This document shows positions 46,065 through 57,386 of a stretch of 64,000 bases of DNA, in pieces. Below the pieces are notes generated by a model. It was not told the DNA's origin. It saw only the letters and a program-made list of their open reading frames with translations, and made no database searches. The stretch's first letter is position 1. Each line of letters starts with the position of its first letter. The DNA is from Bos javanicus (lineage: Eukaryota > Chordata > Mammalia > Artiodactyla > Bovidae): the NCBI RefSeq assembly GCF_032452875.1, contig NC_083871.1:4253692-4317691 (forward strand). The letters are read 5' to 3'. The translations under genes and the position numbers were made by a program.

Positions 46065-46745
46065 ACCAAATAACTGAAGTATAGTTGAATGATTAACATG
46101 TATATGTATCTATCTATAAATAGATAGATATTCTTTTCCATTATGGTTTATCATAGGATATTGAATATAGTTCCAATGCTACCCTGTAGTACCTTGTTGT
46201 TCATCCATTCTATATGCAATAATTTGGATCTGCTAATCCCAAACTCCCAGTCCTTCCCGCACCAACCCCTCTTTGCAACCACAAGTCTGTTCTCTAAGTC
46301 TGCTAGTCTGTTTCTACTTCTTAGATAAGTTCACTGTGTCATGTTTTAGATCCACATATGAGAGATAGATAGCACTCGTCTCTCTCTGTCTGACTTACGA
46401 CACTATGGCGATCTCTAGGCCCATCCATGTTGCTGCAAACAACATTATGTCAATCTTTTTTATGGCTGCATAATATTCCATTGTATATATGTACCACATC
46501 TTCTTTGACCATTTATCTATTGATGGACATTTACATTGTTTTCAAATTATAGTTTTGTTGGGATATATGCCCAGGCATGCATATGCAGGATAATATGGCA
46601 ACCCCATTTTTCGTTTTTTGAGGAACCTCCATACTGTTCACCTTAGTGGCTGCTACACCTATTTACATTGCTTCCAACAATGTTATTAGATTCCTCCAAT
46701 GTATCCCTCCAAGGAATTCCCTTTTCTCCACACCCTCTCCTTGTA
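46065..46745 (-). mobile_element. L1 3' region fragment
   Basis: The complement of an L1 3' end: 'ttctttgaccatttatctat', 'ataatattccattgtatata', 'taggcccatccatgttgctg' and 'ctccacaccctctccttg'. A small TATC/TAGA simple repeat lies at about 46106-46131. Confidence 0.88.
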
Positions 46746-47065
46746 TAAACCACTTTTCTCCCCATTCATCTGCAGCTTTGACAGAGTTGACACATATGAG
46801 GTTTTCCACAGTAATCAACTTGGTTGAGTTCTCCAATGATGCATTCTTCTGGTTTACTTCCAGACCACCCTCTTCTGGTTTCTTTACCCCCAAACTAAAT
46901 GTATCTCATTATCATTCTCAGTTGAGAACCCTCAATTTCTTTCTCTTTCTATTCTCCTTCTGGATAAGCTTTTCTTTCCATATTTAGTGTCTGATGTTGG
47001 TGTCCCGTTTCCCTTCTCTTATGTGTATCCAGAATGTCCTCTTTGATGTCTAGTGACTATTGAAG
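46746..47065. other. unique sequence, no gene seen
   Basis: T/C-rich DNA without a recognised repeat. One 113-codon frame overlaps the L1 end and has no domain. Confidence 0.45.
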
Positions 47066-47262
47066 TTACTCAGTCATGTCTGACTCTTTGCGACCCCATG
47101 GACTCTAGCCTACCAGGCTCCTCTGTCCATGGGATTTTCCAGACAAGAATACTGGAGTGGGTTGCCATTTCCTTCTCCATGGGATCTTCCCAACACAGGG
47201 ATTGAACCTGGGTCTTCCGCATTGTAAGCAGACGCTTTTACCGTCTGAGCCACCAGGAAAGT
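47066..47262 (-). mobile_element. Bov-tA SINE, near full length
   Basis: The complement of Bov-tA: tail 'ttactcagtcatgtctgac', centre 'caagaatactggagtgggtt' and head 'taccgtctgagccaccagg'. GTCTAG near 47048 and 47261 may be a short TSD. Confidence 0.94.
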
Positions 47263-47690
47263 CTAGACAACCCAAAATAACATACTCCAAAGGTAACTCC
47301 CCTCCCCAACCTATTCTCTCCCAGTCATCTCCAATTTAGTTCTCAGGAAATAAAAGCCCACTCACTCAGCTATTTAAGCCCCCAAACAGAGAAGTAATCT
47401 TTCAAGCTTCTCCTTCTGTCAATCAAATCTTCAACAAGCCCAATCATATCAGGCTCTTAAGAATATCTCATTTGTTGTTATTTAAATCCATCTGCCACCA
47501 TATTTTCCAAACATGCTGCCGCTTCTTGGTGACTTGCTACAGTAGCCATCTTGTTGGGATCTTGATTTCCTCCCCTGTCTTTCTCAAATCTACTCTTCTC
47601 TTAGAAAATGTAATAACAGCAATTGCTTTAATCAATACAGTTGACCCTTGAGCAAAACAGGGCTTAATTTCATGCATGAAACTAAGCCTT

Positions 47691-47800
47691 CATCCATACT
47701 GTTACCTTTCTGTTAAAGATGCATCCATGACTTTTCTCAAGGTCAGTTCCCACTTATCCTTCAGATACTGGCTTAAATGTCACATTGTCAGGAAGCTCTT
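47691..47800. repeat. local direct duplication, copy A
   Basis: Shares with copy B 'catccat.ctgtta', 'ttctgttaaa' and 'cttatccttcagata.tggc', then 'ttaaatg.cac' and 'tcaggaag.tctt' in order. Copies are ~310 bp apart. Confidence 0.85.
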
Positions 47801-48006
47801 AGTAAACTGAGCAAATGTCTCTACTTAAATATTTCAAGGAATATCACTCTATTAAAGCCTAGTCTTTGTTGAGGCCAGTCTTTGTTCCTGTGTTCTTTGA
47901 CTCTGGCTGAAGTCCAGAAGGTCATCCAGCCCACTCCTCCTTAAACGCTAGGCTCTTGCCATGTTCCCTATTTGTGGGAGCATCTTCCTTCTCAGTTCAA
48001 AGACTG

Positions 48007-48110
48007 CATCCATGCTGTTACAGTTCTGTTAAACAGTTCTATTAAACAAGAATAAGTTCCCTCTTATCCTTCAGATATTGGCTTAAATGCCACAGTATCA
48101 GGAAGTTCTT
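48007..48110. repeat. local direct duplication, copy B
   Basis: Second copy of the unit at 47691-47800, slightly shorter, with substitutions and a few indels in the centre. Confidence 0.85.
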
Positions 48111-48789
48111 TTTTGGAAAAAAAAAGAACTCATTCTCTTTTGGAAACCCTCTTTTTGGGTGAAGTGTATGTTTCACAGGTTATAATTAAAATGTGTGCTT
48201 TCTTGATTTTATTATTTTTATTTTCTGTCAGCTGCCCCCCAACAGAGTGCAAACTTCATAAGGTCAGAGGCTAAGCTTGTTAAATCTACTAACTATCCTA
48301 GTCTGTTAAATCTATCTAACCCTGTTGGGGGGGGGTACAATATCTAATACATGCTAGATAAACATTATACAACTATTTAATGAATGTATACAAGCTCTAT
48401 AATTGTAATTTTAGAAATGTGGTGGCTAAAATTAAGGGAAACTAAAAAAAAAAAAAGAACTATGTGCCAACAATATTCTCTGTATTTATTTAATTTTCCT
48501 AATATTTTGTGGACGAAGCCTGATTAATCCCATCTGAAGCTGTAGGCCTTTTATTGGTACTTTCTTGAATAAATCAGGCAGAAGTCTCATCACTTCACAT
48601 AGGTTTTTCTCAATTTATATGGCCTGAGATTGGCTATTTCCATTTTACTTTCCAAGGACTTATGTTGGTTATTCAAGTTCATCCACAGCGAGTCAAACCT
48701 GAAACACTGATACTGATGTTACTGAACTCAAGCTTTTCAACATGACTGGTGCTGTGTCCCATTCTGGGAAACCACCTGGATCACACTGA

Positions 48790-49201
48790 TTTACCAAGGC
48801 TGCTGTGACAAATGATCACAAACAGAGACAAAACAAGAGAAAATCACCGTCTCATGGTCTGAAGGCTAGACATCCAAAGTCAAAATGTTCCCACAGCCAT
48901 GTTTTCTCTGAAGGCTTCTAAGGAAGGATCCTTTTTTCTTCTCCCATCTAGTGGTGCTTCAATGAGTTTCTTGGTTTGTGGTAGCACCATTATGATTCTG
49001 GGCTATAGTTTCTATGGTTGTCTTATCCCTATGTTCTCCATATCTCTTTCTCATTGTAATGCTTGTTGGACTTAGAGTCACTTTATTCAAGTGTGACTCA
49101 ACTTGATTAATTGATTATCTGCAAACACACTATTTCCAAAAAGGCCATAGTCACAGGTCTAGGAGGTTAGGGCTTCAGCACATCTATTTAGAGGGAAATA
49201 A
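48790..49201 (-). mobile_element. MaLR (MLT1-type) LTR
   Basis: The complement of an MLT1-type LTR: 'aaggctgctgtgacaaatga', 'tctgaaggctagacatccaa', 'ctgcaaacacactatttcca', 'aaaggccatagtcacaggt' and 'aggttagggcttcagcacat'. A BovB lies directly after it. Confidence 0.78.
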
Positions 49202-49913
49202 TGTAAAAAGTTGGCTTAAATCTCAACATTCAGAAAACAAAGATCATGGTATCTGGTCTCATCACTTTATGGGAAATAGATGGGGAGACAGTGAAAACAG
49301 TGAGACTTTATTTTGGGGGGCTCCAAAATCACTGCAGGTGGTGACTGCAGCCATGAAATTAAAAGATGCTTACTCTTTGGAAGAAAAGTTATGACCAACC
49401 TAGATAGCATATTGAAAAGCAGAGACATTACTTTGCCAACAAAGGTCTGTCTGATCAAGGCTATGGTTTTTCCAGTGGTCATGTATGGATGTGAAAGTTG
49501 GACTGTGAAGAAAGCTGAGCACCGAAGAATTGATGCTTTTGAGCTCTGCTGTTGGAGAAGACTCTTGAGAGTCCCTTGGACTGCAAGGAGATCCAACCAG
49601 TCCATTCTAAAGGAGATCAGTCTTGGGTGTTCTTTGGAAGGATTGATGCTAAGGCTGAAACTCCAATATTTTGGCCACCTCATGCAAAGAGTTGACTCAT
49701 TGGAAAAGACTCTGATGCTGGGAGGGATTGGGGGCAGGAGGAAAAGGGGATGACAAAGGATGAGATGGCTGGATGGCATCACCGACTTGATGGACATGAG
49801 TTTGGGTGAACTCCAGGAGTTGGTGATGGACAGGGAGGCCTGGTGTGCTGCAATTCATGGGGTCACAAAGAGTCGGACACGACTGAGCAACTGAACTGAA
49901 GTGAACTGAGCTG
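49202..49913 (+). mobile_element. BovB LINE, ~0.7 kb 3' portion
   Basis: 5'-truncated BovB from 'aaaaagttggcttaaat' to the terminal 'ctgaactgaagtgaactgag'. The C-terminal coding part stays open at 49313-49753 apart from the start region. It appears young. I found no TSD. Confidence 0.95.
49313..49753 (+). pseudogene. BovB ORF remnant (C-terminal region)
   Basis: A 146-codon frame: SKITAGGDCSHEIKR, KAMVFPVVMYGCESWTVKK, AEHRRIDAFELCCWRRLL, QSILKEISLGCSLEG and a basic end GGIGGRRKRG. This is the post-RT end of the BovB ORF; no RT active site is included. Here the arginine codon CGA (49522-49524) that became TGA in the 20-kb copy is intact. Confidence 0.88.
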
Positions 49914-50943
49914 AATTTAACTGACAGCAGATTGTCCAAAAAAGAAAGGATCCAGGAATGCAAATAATACTGTAACATGGAAGATTCTTATCAAAGGGAG
50001 TTTCTTCAACCTTTTAGATGCCACCTGCTTCATCTCAAACCCAGCAGAACTCACAGTTCACACGCAAGCCCAGCAATGACATTTATTACTAACATCCTCA
50101 GCCCCTAGTCCAAAGGCAACTTGGATACAATTTTTTTTTTTTTTTTGGCTGATGAGATAAGCAAAAGATTGAGGTAGAACTTGTCCTCACTTCTCTAGTT
50201 GCTATTCTTGGGGCAGTTCTCTGGATATCATTATTCTTTTCCTATGGGAAGGGAAGCAAATGTAAGGGAAAGTGTGCAGATTAAGGTAAGTTTAACATGA
50301 CACTCCAAAATCAAAGCACCAAGAGGCCTTAGAGACACTCAGGGTATCAACAAGAGAAAGATAACCAAGTTTTACTTATATTAAGTGAATTAAATGACTC
50401 AAGACACAAAACAACTGTTTGCATGATGCGGACGCCCCATAAGGAGAAGGAGTCACTGTGAGGCAGGACACTTATCTAAATCTCCAGAGGATTCCAAACT
50501 CATTTTTCTAACACATGGTGAAGACAGCTGCAGGGAAGTGATCACCATTCTTGATGAATATAAGGCCCTGGAATTGGTGCCTAACTGTCAAATTGCAGTT
50601 GACAGTAGAACAGGCCTCAGCAAAATGAGGTGAGAGCATATTAAAGTATTTAAAATGTCAAGAAGGAGCTGCCAACATTACATTTGAACAAGAAGAAGAG
50701 AAATCACTTCTTAATTATGCACATATATTCCAGCCAAAAATGAAAGCAGCTGAGCAGGCACACAAAAATTAAAGAATCCATTCTTTACCAAAAAAAAAAA
50801 AAAATGTTCCAAGTAAAAGCCGAAGAGTTTCAGTAAGTCCTTTTCAATTTAGAAGTACATAAAAAGACATAAACTATGTAAAAAGAAAGATGAAAGAGTA
50901 AACTATCTTAAGAAAATTTAAAGGGAGATTTTATTGATAGGAT
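49914..50943. other. unique sequence, no gene seen
   Basis: No repeat family beyond a T-run near 50132-50147 and an A-run near 50791-50804. No exon-like frame. Confidence 0.45.
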
Positions 50944-51991
50944 ATATTTTCATGACCCAGATAATCACAGTGGTGTGATCACTTACCTAGAGCCAGACAT
51001 CCTGGAATGTGAAGTCAAGTGGGCCTTCGGAAGCATCACTACGAGCAAAGCTAGTGCAGGTGATGGAATTCCAGTTAAGCTATTTCAAATCCTAAAAGAT
51101 GATGCTGTGAAAGTGCTGACCTCAATATAACAGCAAATCTGGAAAATTCAGCAGTGACCATGGGACTGGAAAAGGTCAGTTTTCATTCCAATCCCAAAGA
51201 AAGGCAATGCCAAAGAATGTTCAAATTATTGCACAATTGTACTTATCTCACAGGCTAGCATAGTAATGCTCAAAATTATCCAAGCCAGGCTTCAATAGTA
51301 CATGAACTGTGAACTTGCAGATGTTCATGCTGGATTTGGAAAGAGGAGAGGAACCAGGGATTAAATTGCCAAAATCCACTGGATCATCGAAAAAACAAGA
51401 GAGTTCCAGAAAAACATCTATTTCTGCTTTATTGACTATGCCAAAGCCTTTGACTGTGTGGATCACAACAAACTGTGGAAAATTCTGAAAGAGATGAGAA
51501 TACCAGACCACCTGACCTGCCTCCTGAGAAAATTGTATGCAAATCAAGAAGCAACAGTTAGAACTAGACGTGGCACAATGGACTGGTTCAAAATTGGGAA
51601 AGGAGTACATCAATGCTGTATATTGTCACCCTACTTATTTAACATATGTGGAGAACATCATGTGAAATGCTGGGCTCGTTGAAGCACAAGCTGAAATCAA
51701 AGTTGCTGGGAGAAATATCAATAACCTCAGATGACACCATCCTTATGGCAGAAAGTGAAGAGGAACCAAAGAGCCTCCTGATGAAAGTAAAAGAGGAGAG
51801 TGAAAAAATTGACTTAAAATTCAACATTCAGAAAACTAAGATCATGGCATCCGTTCCCATCACTTCATGGCAAGTAGATGGGGGAACAATGGAAATGGTG
51901 AGAGACTATTTTTGAGGGGCTCCAAAATCACTGCATATGGTGACTGCAGCCATGAAATTAAAAGACACTTGCTCCTTGGAAGAAAAGCTAT

Positions 51992-53471
51992 GACAAACCT
52001 AGTTCAGTTCAGTCACTCAGTCATGTCCAACTCTTCACGACCCCTTGAATCGCAGCACGCCAGGCCTCCCTGTCCATCACCAACTCCCGGAGTTCACCCA
52101 GACCCACGTCCATCGAGTCAGTGATGCCGTCCAGCCATCTCATCCTCTGTCGTCCCCTTCTCCTCCTGCCCCCAATCCTTCCCAGCATCAGAATCTTTTC
52201 CAATGAGTCAACTCTTCACATGAGGTGGCCAAAGTACTGGAGTTTCAGCTCCAGCATCATTCCCTCCAAAGAAATCCCAGGGCTGATCTCCTTCAGAATG
52301 GACTGGTTGGATCTCCTTGCAGTCCAAGGGACTATCAAGAGTCTTCTCCAACTCCAGAGCTCAAAAGCATCAATTCTTCGGCGCTCAGCCTTCTTCACAG
52401 TCCAACTCTCACATCCATACATGACCACAGGAAAAACCATAGACTTGACTAGACGGACTTTTGTTGGCAAAGTAATGTCTCTGCTTTTGAATATGCTATC
52501 TAGGTTGGTCATAACTTTCCTTCCAAGGAGTAAGCATCTTCTAATTTCATGGCTGCAGTCACCATCTGCAGTGATTTTGGAGCACAGAAAAATAAAGTCT
52601 GACACTGTTTCCACTGTTTCCCCATCTATTTCCCATGAAGTGATGGGACCAGATGCCATGATCTTCGTTTTCTGAATGTTGAGCTTTAAGCCAACTTTTT
52701 CACTCTCCACTTTCACTTTCATCAAGAGGCTTTTTAGTTCCTCCTCACTTTCTGCCATAAGGGTGGTGTCATCTGCATATCTGAGGTTATTGATATTTCT
52801 CCCAGCTATCTGGATTTCAGCTTTTTTCCTCCAGTCCAGCGTTTCTCATGATGTATTCTGCATAGAAGTTAAATAAACAGGATGATAATATACAGCCTTG
52901 GCGTACTCCTTTTCCTATTTGGAACCAGTCTGTTGTTCTATGTCCAGTTCTAACTGTTGCTTCCTGACCTGCATTCAAATTTCTCAAGGGGCAGGTCAGG
53001 TGGTCTGGTATTCCCATCTCTTTCAGAATTTTCCACAGTTTATTGTGATCCACACAGTCAAAGGCTTTGGCATAGTCCATAAAGCAGAAATAGATGTTTT
53101 TCTGGAACTCTCTTGCTTTTTTGATTATCCAGTGGATGTTGGCAGTTTGATCTCTGGTTCCTCTGCATTTTCTAAAACCCGCTTGAACATCTGGAAGTTC
53201 GTGGTTCATATATTGCTGAAGCCTGGCCTGGAGAATTTTGAGCATTACTTTACTAGCATGTGAGATGAGTGCAATTGTGAGGTAGTTTGAGCATTCTTTG
53301 GCATTGCCTTTCTTTGGGATTGGAATGAAAACTGACCTTTTCCAGTCCTGTGGCCACTGCTGAGTTTTCCAAATTTGTTGGGCATATTGAGTGCAACACT
53401 TTCACAGCATCATCTTTCAGGATTTGAAATAGCTCAATTGGAATTCCATCACCTCCACTAGACAAACCTAG
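51992..53471 (-). mobile_element. inner BovB LINE with exact 11-bp TSD
   Basis: Minus-strand BovB at 52003-53460, bounded by GACAAACCTAG at 51992-52002 and 53461-53471. It includes the whole 3' half of the element up to 'gatggaattccaattgagct' (complement). It is less diverged than its host copy. It is oriented against the host, producing an inverted repeat. Confidence 0.96.
52216..52758 (-). pseudogene. BovB ORF remnant (post-RT region)
   Basis: A 180-codon frame starting at MAESEEELKSLLMKVK (just after the YADD motif) and running through ITSWEIDGETVETVSDFIF, TADGDCSHEIRR and YGCESWTVKK into the C-terminal part. RT motif A lies in a separate frame, 52817-53245 (FMDYAKAFDCVDH). The element is broken near 52800. 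Confidence 0.9.
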
Positions 53472-53961
53472 ACAGCATATTAAAAAGCAGAGATAGTACT
53501 TTGCTAAAAAAAGGTCCATCTAGTAAAAGCTATGGTTTTTCCAGTAGTCATGTATGGATGTGAGAGTTGGATTATAAAGAAAGCTGATCGCTGAAGAATT
53601 GATATTTTTGAACTGTAGTGTTGGAGAAGACTCTTGAGAGTCTCTTGGACTACAAGGAGATCCATCCAATCCATCCTTTAGGAAATCGGTCCTGAATATT
53701 CATTAGTAGGACAGATGTTGAAGCTGAAACTCCTATACTTTGGCCACTGATGTGAAGAGCTGACTGATTTAAAAAGACCCTGATGCTGGGAAAGATTGAA
53801 GATTGGAAGGAGAAGGAGAAAGATTGAAGACAGAGGACGAGATGGTTGGATGGCATCACTGACTTGGTGGACATGAGTTTGAATAGGTCCAGAAGTTGGT
53901 GATGGACAGGGAAGCCTGTCACAAAGAGTTGGACAAGACTGAGAGACTGAACTGAACTGAT

Positions 53962-54539
53962 ATTGATAAGAAAATAATTTGAGGGCCAAGCAAACCATTA
54001 GTAGAAATAACTTATAAACATTAAGAAACAAACTAGATAAAATCTGAAACTAAAATGGCTTTCAAGATTTGAGTTGATGTCATTGAATAACAAAAATGAA
54101 CAGGTGCGTAATGTTTTAAATGGAATATAAGGTCAATTCAACTTAAATTTAAATTTTTAAATGATAAAATATATTAATGAAATATACTATGCTTTTTAAA
54201 GTTTAATTTTTGTGTTACAGTTGACTTGCAATGCTGTGTGAGGTATTTATTGGATGATTGAGATTGACATATATTCTCTACTATATGTATAATAGATAAC
54301 TAGTAAGAACCTACTAAATAGCAAAAGAAACTCTACTCAGTATACTCCAATGACCTATATGAGAATAGAATCTGAAAAAGAGGGGATATATCAGTTATAT
54401 AACTGGCAATATTCCTTTTAAAGCATAATACAAATTTTTTCAGTTAAAACAAAAGGATAATTCAATCTAAAATTTAAAATATATCCATTTATTCCCTGAT
54501 CAATTCAATATTTAATATTATGTGCTGTCCAATATTGTT
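53962..54539. other. AT-rich sequence, possible short L1 piece
   Basis: Near 54200-54245 'gtgttacagttgacttgcaa' resembles the L1 3' UTR complement but is too short to be sure. The rest is unassigned. Confidence 0.35.
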
Positions 54540-54678
54540 CGGCAGCCTGGATGAAAGGGAAGTTTGGGGAAGAATGAGTATATGTAAATGTATTTTTGAG
54601 TGGCTTTGTTGTACACCTGAAACTATCACAGTGTTGTTAATTGCCTATGCTCCAATATAAAATAAAAAGTTAAAAAGT
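54540..54678 (+). mobile_element. L1 3' end fragment
   Basis: Plus-strand L1 terminus: 'gctttgttgtacacctgaaa', 'actatcacagtgttgttaat', 'gctccaatataaaataaaaa' and an A-rich tail. Confidence 0.8.
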
Positions 54679-55369
54679 ATTATAAGTTATCCTCTTCACC
54701 TCCCCTCTAGTCTCAAGGAAAGGTACCTGTCCTGTCCAAGACCACTATGCCTTCACGCATCACTCCACCCATGTCTTCTCTGACTTCTGAAAGCTTATAG
54801 AGGGACACCTCCTACCTCTTCTTTAGTCTGATTTGGAAAGCCGTCCATCATCCCATTCCTGTCTCTTTCACCCACCCAGTCTCCCCCAATCCCATTTCCA
54901 AGGATCCTATCCTCCAGTCAAATCAATCTCTTTAAAGATTCTTCAGTGTACAGTTTCTTTACTCATACCACCTTCAGAATAAGTTTGAGTGTCCAGTCTC
55001 AGTGGCTTAATGCAAACAATGTAGTGTAGAAACAGCAAATCCTTAGTCCAGTTCCTTACTCTGCCGTTTACTTCCCTGTGTGTCAGTAAAGTTATATATC
55101 AAATCACATAAACTCATTCTTCCTTAAAATGTAGCTATCAATACCACTGCCAGAGGACTGAATCTAAAACACTGAGCAGGAAGGTTTGCATATAATAGAT
55201 GTTCAGCAAACATGAGTTTTAACTCTATTTAGTCAAGATAATTTACATTCTGAAAGTTAATATGCTGAGTGTGTTTTCCAAAACTTACAGAAAATTTTGA
55301 ATTTTAATTTTGTCTGATTAATGGCATTACTGTTTACATAAAAAGCCATACACATGCTTATATCAGGTT
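54679..55369. other. unique sequence, no gene seen
   Basis: I see no repeat family or coding signature. Confidence 0.45.
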
Positions 55370-55735
55370 GTACTTTTCTTTTTTGGTAGTGTCTTTGTCT
55401 GATTTGATATCAGGGTGATCATCTTTAGGAGACACTTTATGTTGTCGATCTTTTGGAAGTGTTTGAGATGGATGGGTATGATTTCTTCTTTGTATGCTTG
55501 TTAGAATTTGCCTGTGGAGCCATCTGATCCTGAACTTTGTTTATAGAGAGATGTTCTTTTCTTTTCTTCTTTTACAGGTTCTATTTCAGTTTTACTGATC
55601 AGTCTGTTCAAATTGTATATTTCATCTTGATTCGGGTTTGGTGGACTCTGTGTTTCTAGAAACATGTTCATTTTTTCTAAGTTGTGGAATTTGTTGGCAT
55701 ATGTATACTTATATCCTCTTAATTTCAACATTCAA
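55370..55735 (-). mobile_element. L1 ORF2 fragment (decayed)
   Basis: The complement of part of L1 ORF2: 'ttttggtagtgtctttgtct', 'gaatttgcctgtggagccat', 'tgatcagtctgttcaaattg' and 'aatttgttggcatatgt'. It belongs to the RT region of L1. Only a 76-codon frame remains. Confidence 0.82.
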
Positions 55736-55885
55736 GATATAATGCTTTGAGAACAAGAATAATGACTTTGAATAAATGAGATTTTTGAAGCTATATTTGT
55801 TAATAATAGTGGAATACCTCTCTTGTGATAAATGTTCCATAAATGTTTGCTAAATAAATTAATAACAAACAATTATATACATTCT

Positions 55886-56272
55886 GGTCTTCCCAGCTGG
55901 CACTAGTGGTCAAGAACCTGACTGCTAATGCAAGGGACATAAGAGATGCATTTTCAATCCCTGGGTCAGGAAGACGACCTGGAGGTGCTGCTAAGTTGCT
56001 TCAGTCGTGTCCGACTCTGTGCGACCCCATAGACGGCAGCCCACAAGGCTCCCCTATCCCTGGGATTCTCCAGGCAAGAACACTGGAGTGGGTTGCCATT
56101 TCCTTCTCCAATGCATTAAAGTGAAAAGTGAAAGTGAAGTCTCTGAGTCTTGTCTGAGGAGGCTATGGCAACTCACTCCAGTATCCTTACCTGGAGAATC
56201 CCATGGACAGAGGAGCCTAACAGGCTACAGTCCATAGGGTTGCAAAAACTCAGACATGACTGAAGAGACTTA
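55886..56272 (+). mobile_element. Bov-tA SINE, split by a Bov-A2 piece
   Basis: The head ('cttcccagctggcactagtg', B-box-like 'ttttcaatccctgggtc') ends at about 55985. The centre and tail resume at about 56158 ('ctatggcaactcactccag' to 'tcagacatgactgaagagac'). The gap holds a Bov-A2 fragment on the other strand. Confidence 0.92.
55986..56157 (-). mobile_element. Bov-A2 SINE fragment inside Bov-tA
   Basis: The complement of a Bov-A2: 'gctgctaagttgcttcagtc', 'gtccgactctgtgcgacccc', 'caagaacactggagtgggtt' and the linker complement 'gtgaaaagtgaaagtgaag'. It covers the second monomer and linker only. Confidence 0.9.
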
Positions 56273-56275
56273 GGA

Positions 56276-56997
56276 CACAGACCTGCATGTACAATTAATA
56301 TTTGTTGGGGAGAAAGGGCTAGAAAACTGACAAGTAATCACTTTATTTCTCAATTCTCTCTGTCTCCTAAGCTAACCCTTCCCTCCCAGCAACTAATGTC
56401 AGGAGGAGGATCCAATAAAGGGAAGAGAACAAACTCATGACAAGTAGAGAAATTCCTGTGCTGACCCTTAACTAGCACAGTGTGGTTTTGCTGTTACTTG
56501 AGTATCAGTTGCATCACTAATTTTTGAATTCTATAAGAATTGACATTCATGACTTGTAGGATTCAATTCATTCATGAATTGACATTCATGACTTGTAGGA
56601 TTTTTTGGAACATACTCAAAAGATGATGTTACATCACTAGATGAAATATTGCATATGTAAATAAATTCAGGAATGAATAAGTTCAATAGCCATTATGAAC
56701 TTCCACATATTCACTATTTAACAGATACAAGAAAGATCTCCATGCTTCTGGAACACATTCTTGTGCCCAGAGAGTGACTCATTTCTATCCACTCTCGTTA
56801 TAAAGCCATTTTCAACTTGTATTCTACTTTTACTTTCAAGTAAAAGGGAGGCAGGCTTTGATGCTTGCCCATTCAGAAAAAGTAAATGAACAGATGATCA
56901 TCATTATATCATCTTCTCCCTAGAGGACATATATTTGCTAGTATTTCACTTAATGGCAAAACTTTCGAATTTACTGGAGAAGAATTTTTACTAAGCA
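56276..56997. other. unique sequence with a 27-bp duplication
   Basis: No gene or repeat family. An exact 27-base unit occurs at 56537-56563 and 56576-56602. Confidence 0.5.
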
Positions 56998-57204
56998 AAG
57001 GCTGCAGTCCATGGGATCGCTGAGGGTTGGACAGGACTGAGCGACTTCACTTTCACTTTTCACTTTCATGCATTGGAGAAGGAAATGACAACCCACTCCA
57101 GTGTTCTTGCCTGGAGAATCCCAGGGACGGGGGAGCCTGGTGGGCTGCCATCTATGGGGTTGCACAGGGTCGGACACGACTGAAGTGACTTAGCAGCAGC
57201 AGCT
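56998..57204 (+). mobile_element. Bov-A2 SINE
   Basis: Starts 'aggctgcagtccatggg', has the linker 'ttcacttttcactttcatgc' and a complete second monomer to 'acacgactgaagtgacttag', then a short AGC tail. The first monomer is 5' truncated. Confidence 0.94.
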
Positions 57205-57386
57205 TAAGCACCTAACCAACTTCTGAAGTCCAAAAAAATAATCATTTGCTTATTAAAGTTCATCATCCCTGAACCCTTTGCTTCATACTTTCACTCAGTA
57301 AACTGGAATTAAACATCTAGATATAGCATACACATTGATTATAAATTTTAGTTGGGGAGTACTGTGCTTTCACATGAGCAAACTTC

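Larger units (their letters stand above)
47263..48789. other. unique sequence with an internal ~105-bp duplication
   Basis: No gene is recognised. Within it, 47691-47800 and 48007-48110 are two copies of one unit in the same orientation. The unit's 'cttcagatactggcttaaat' and 'gtcacattgtcaggaagctc' resemble an L2 3' segment, so the origin may be an old L2 that was later duplicated. Confidence 0.5.
50944..53961 (+). mobile_element. outer BovB LINE, interrupted by another BovB
   Basis: Plus-strand BovB from 'ttcatgacccagataatcac' through the RT region to 52002, resuming at 53472 ('acagcatattaaaaagcaga') and ending about 53961 ('gactgaactgaactgat'). It is diverged, with short frames only (51458-51682, 51646-51915). 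A minus-strand BovB sits inside it at 52003-53460. The duplicated target GACAAACCTAG is part of this outer element. Confidence 0.96.
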
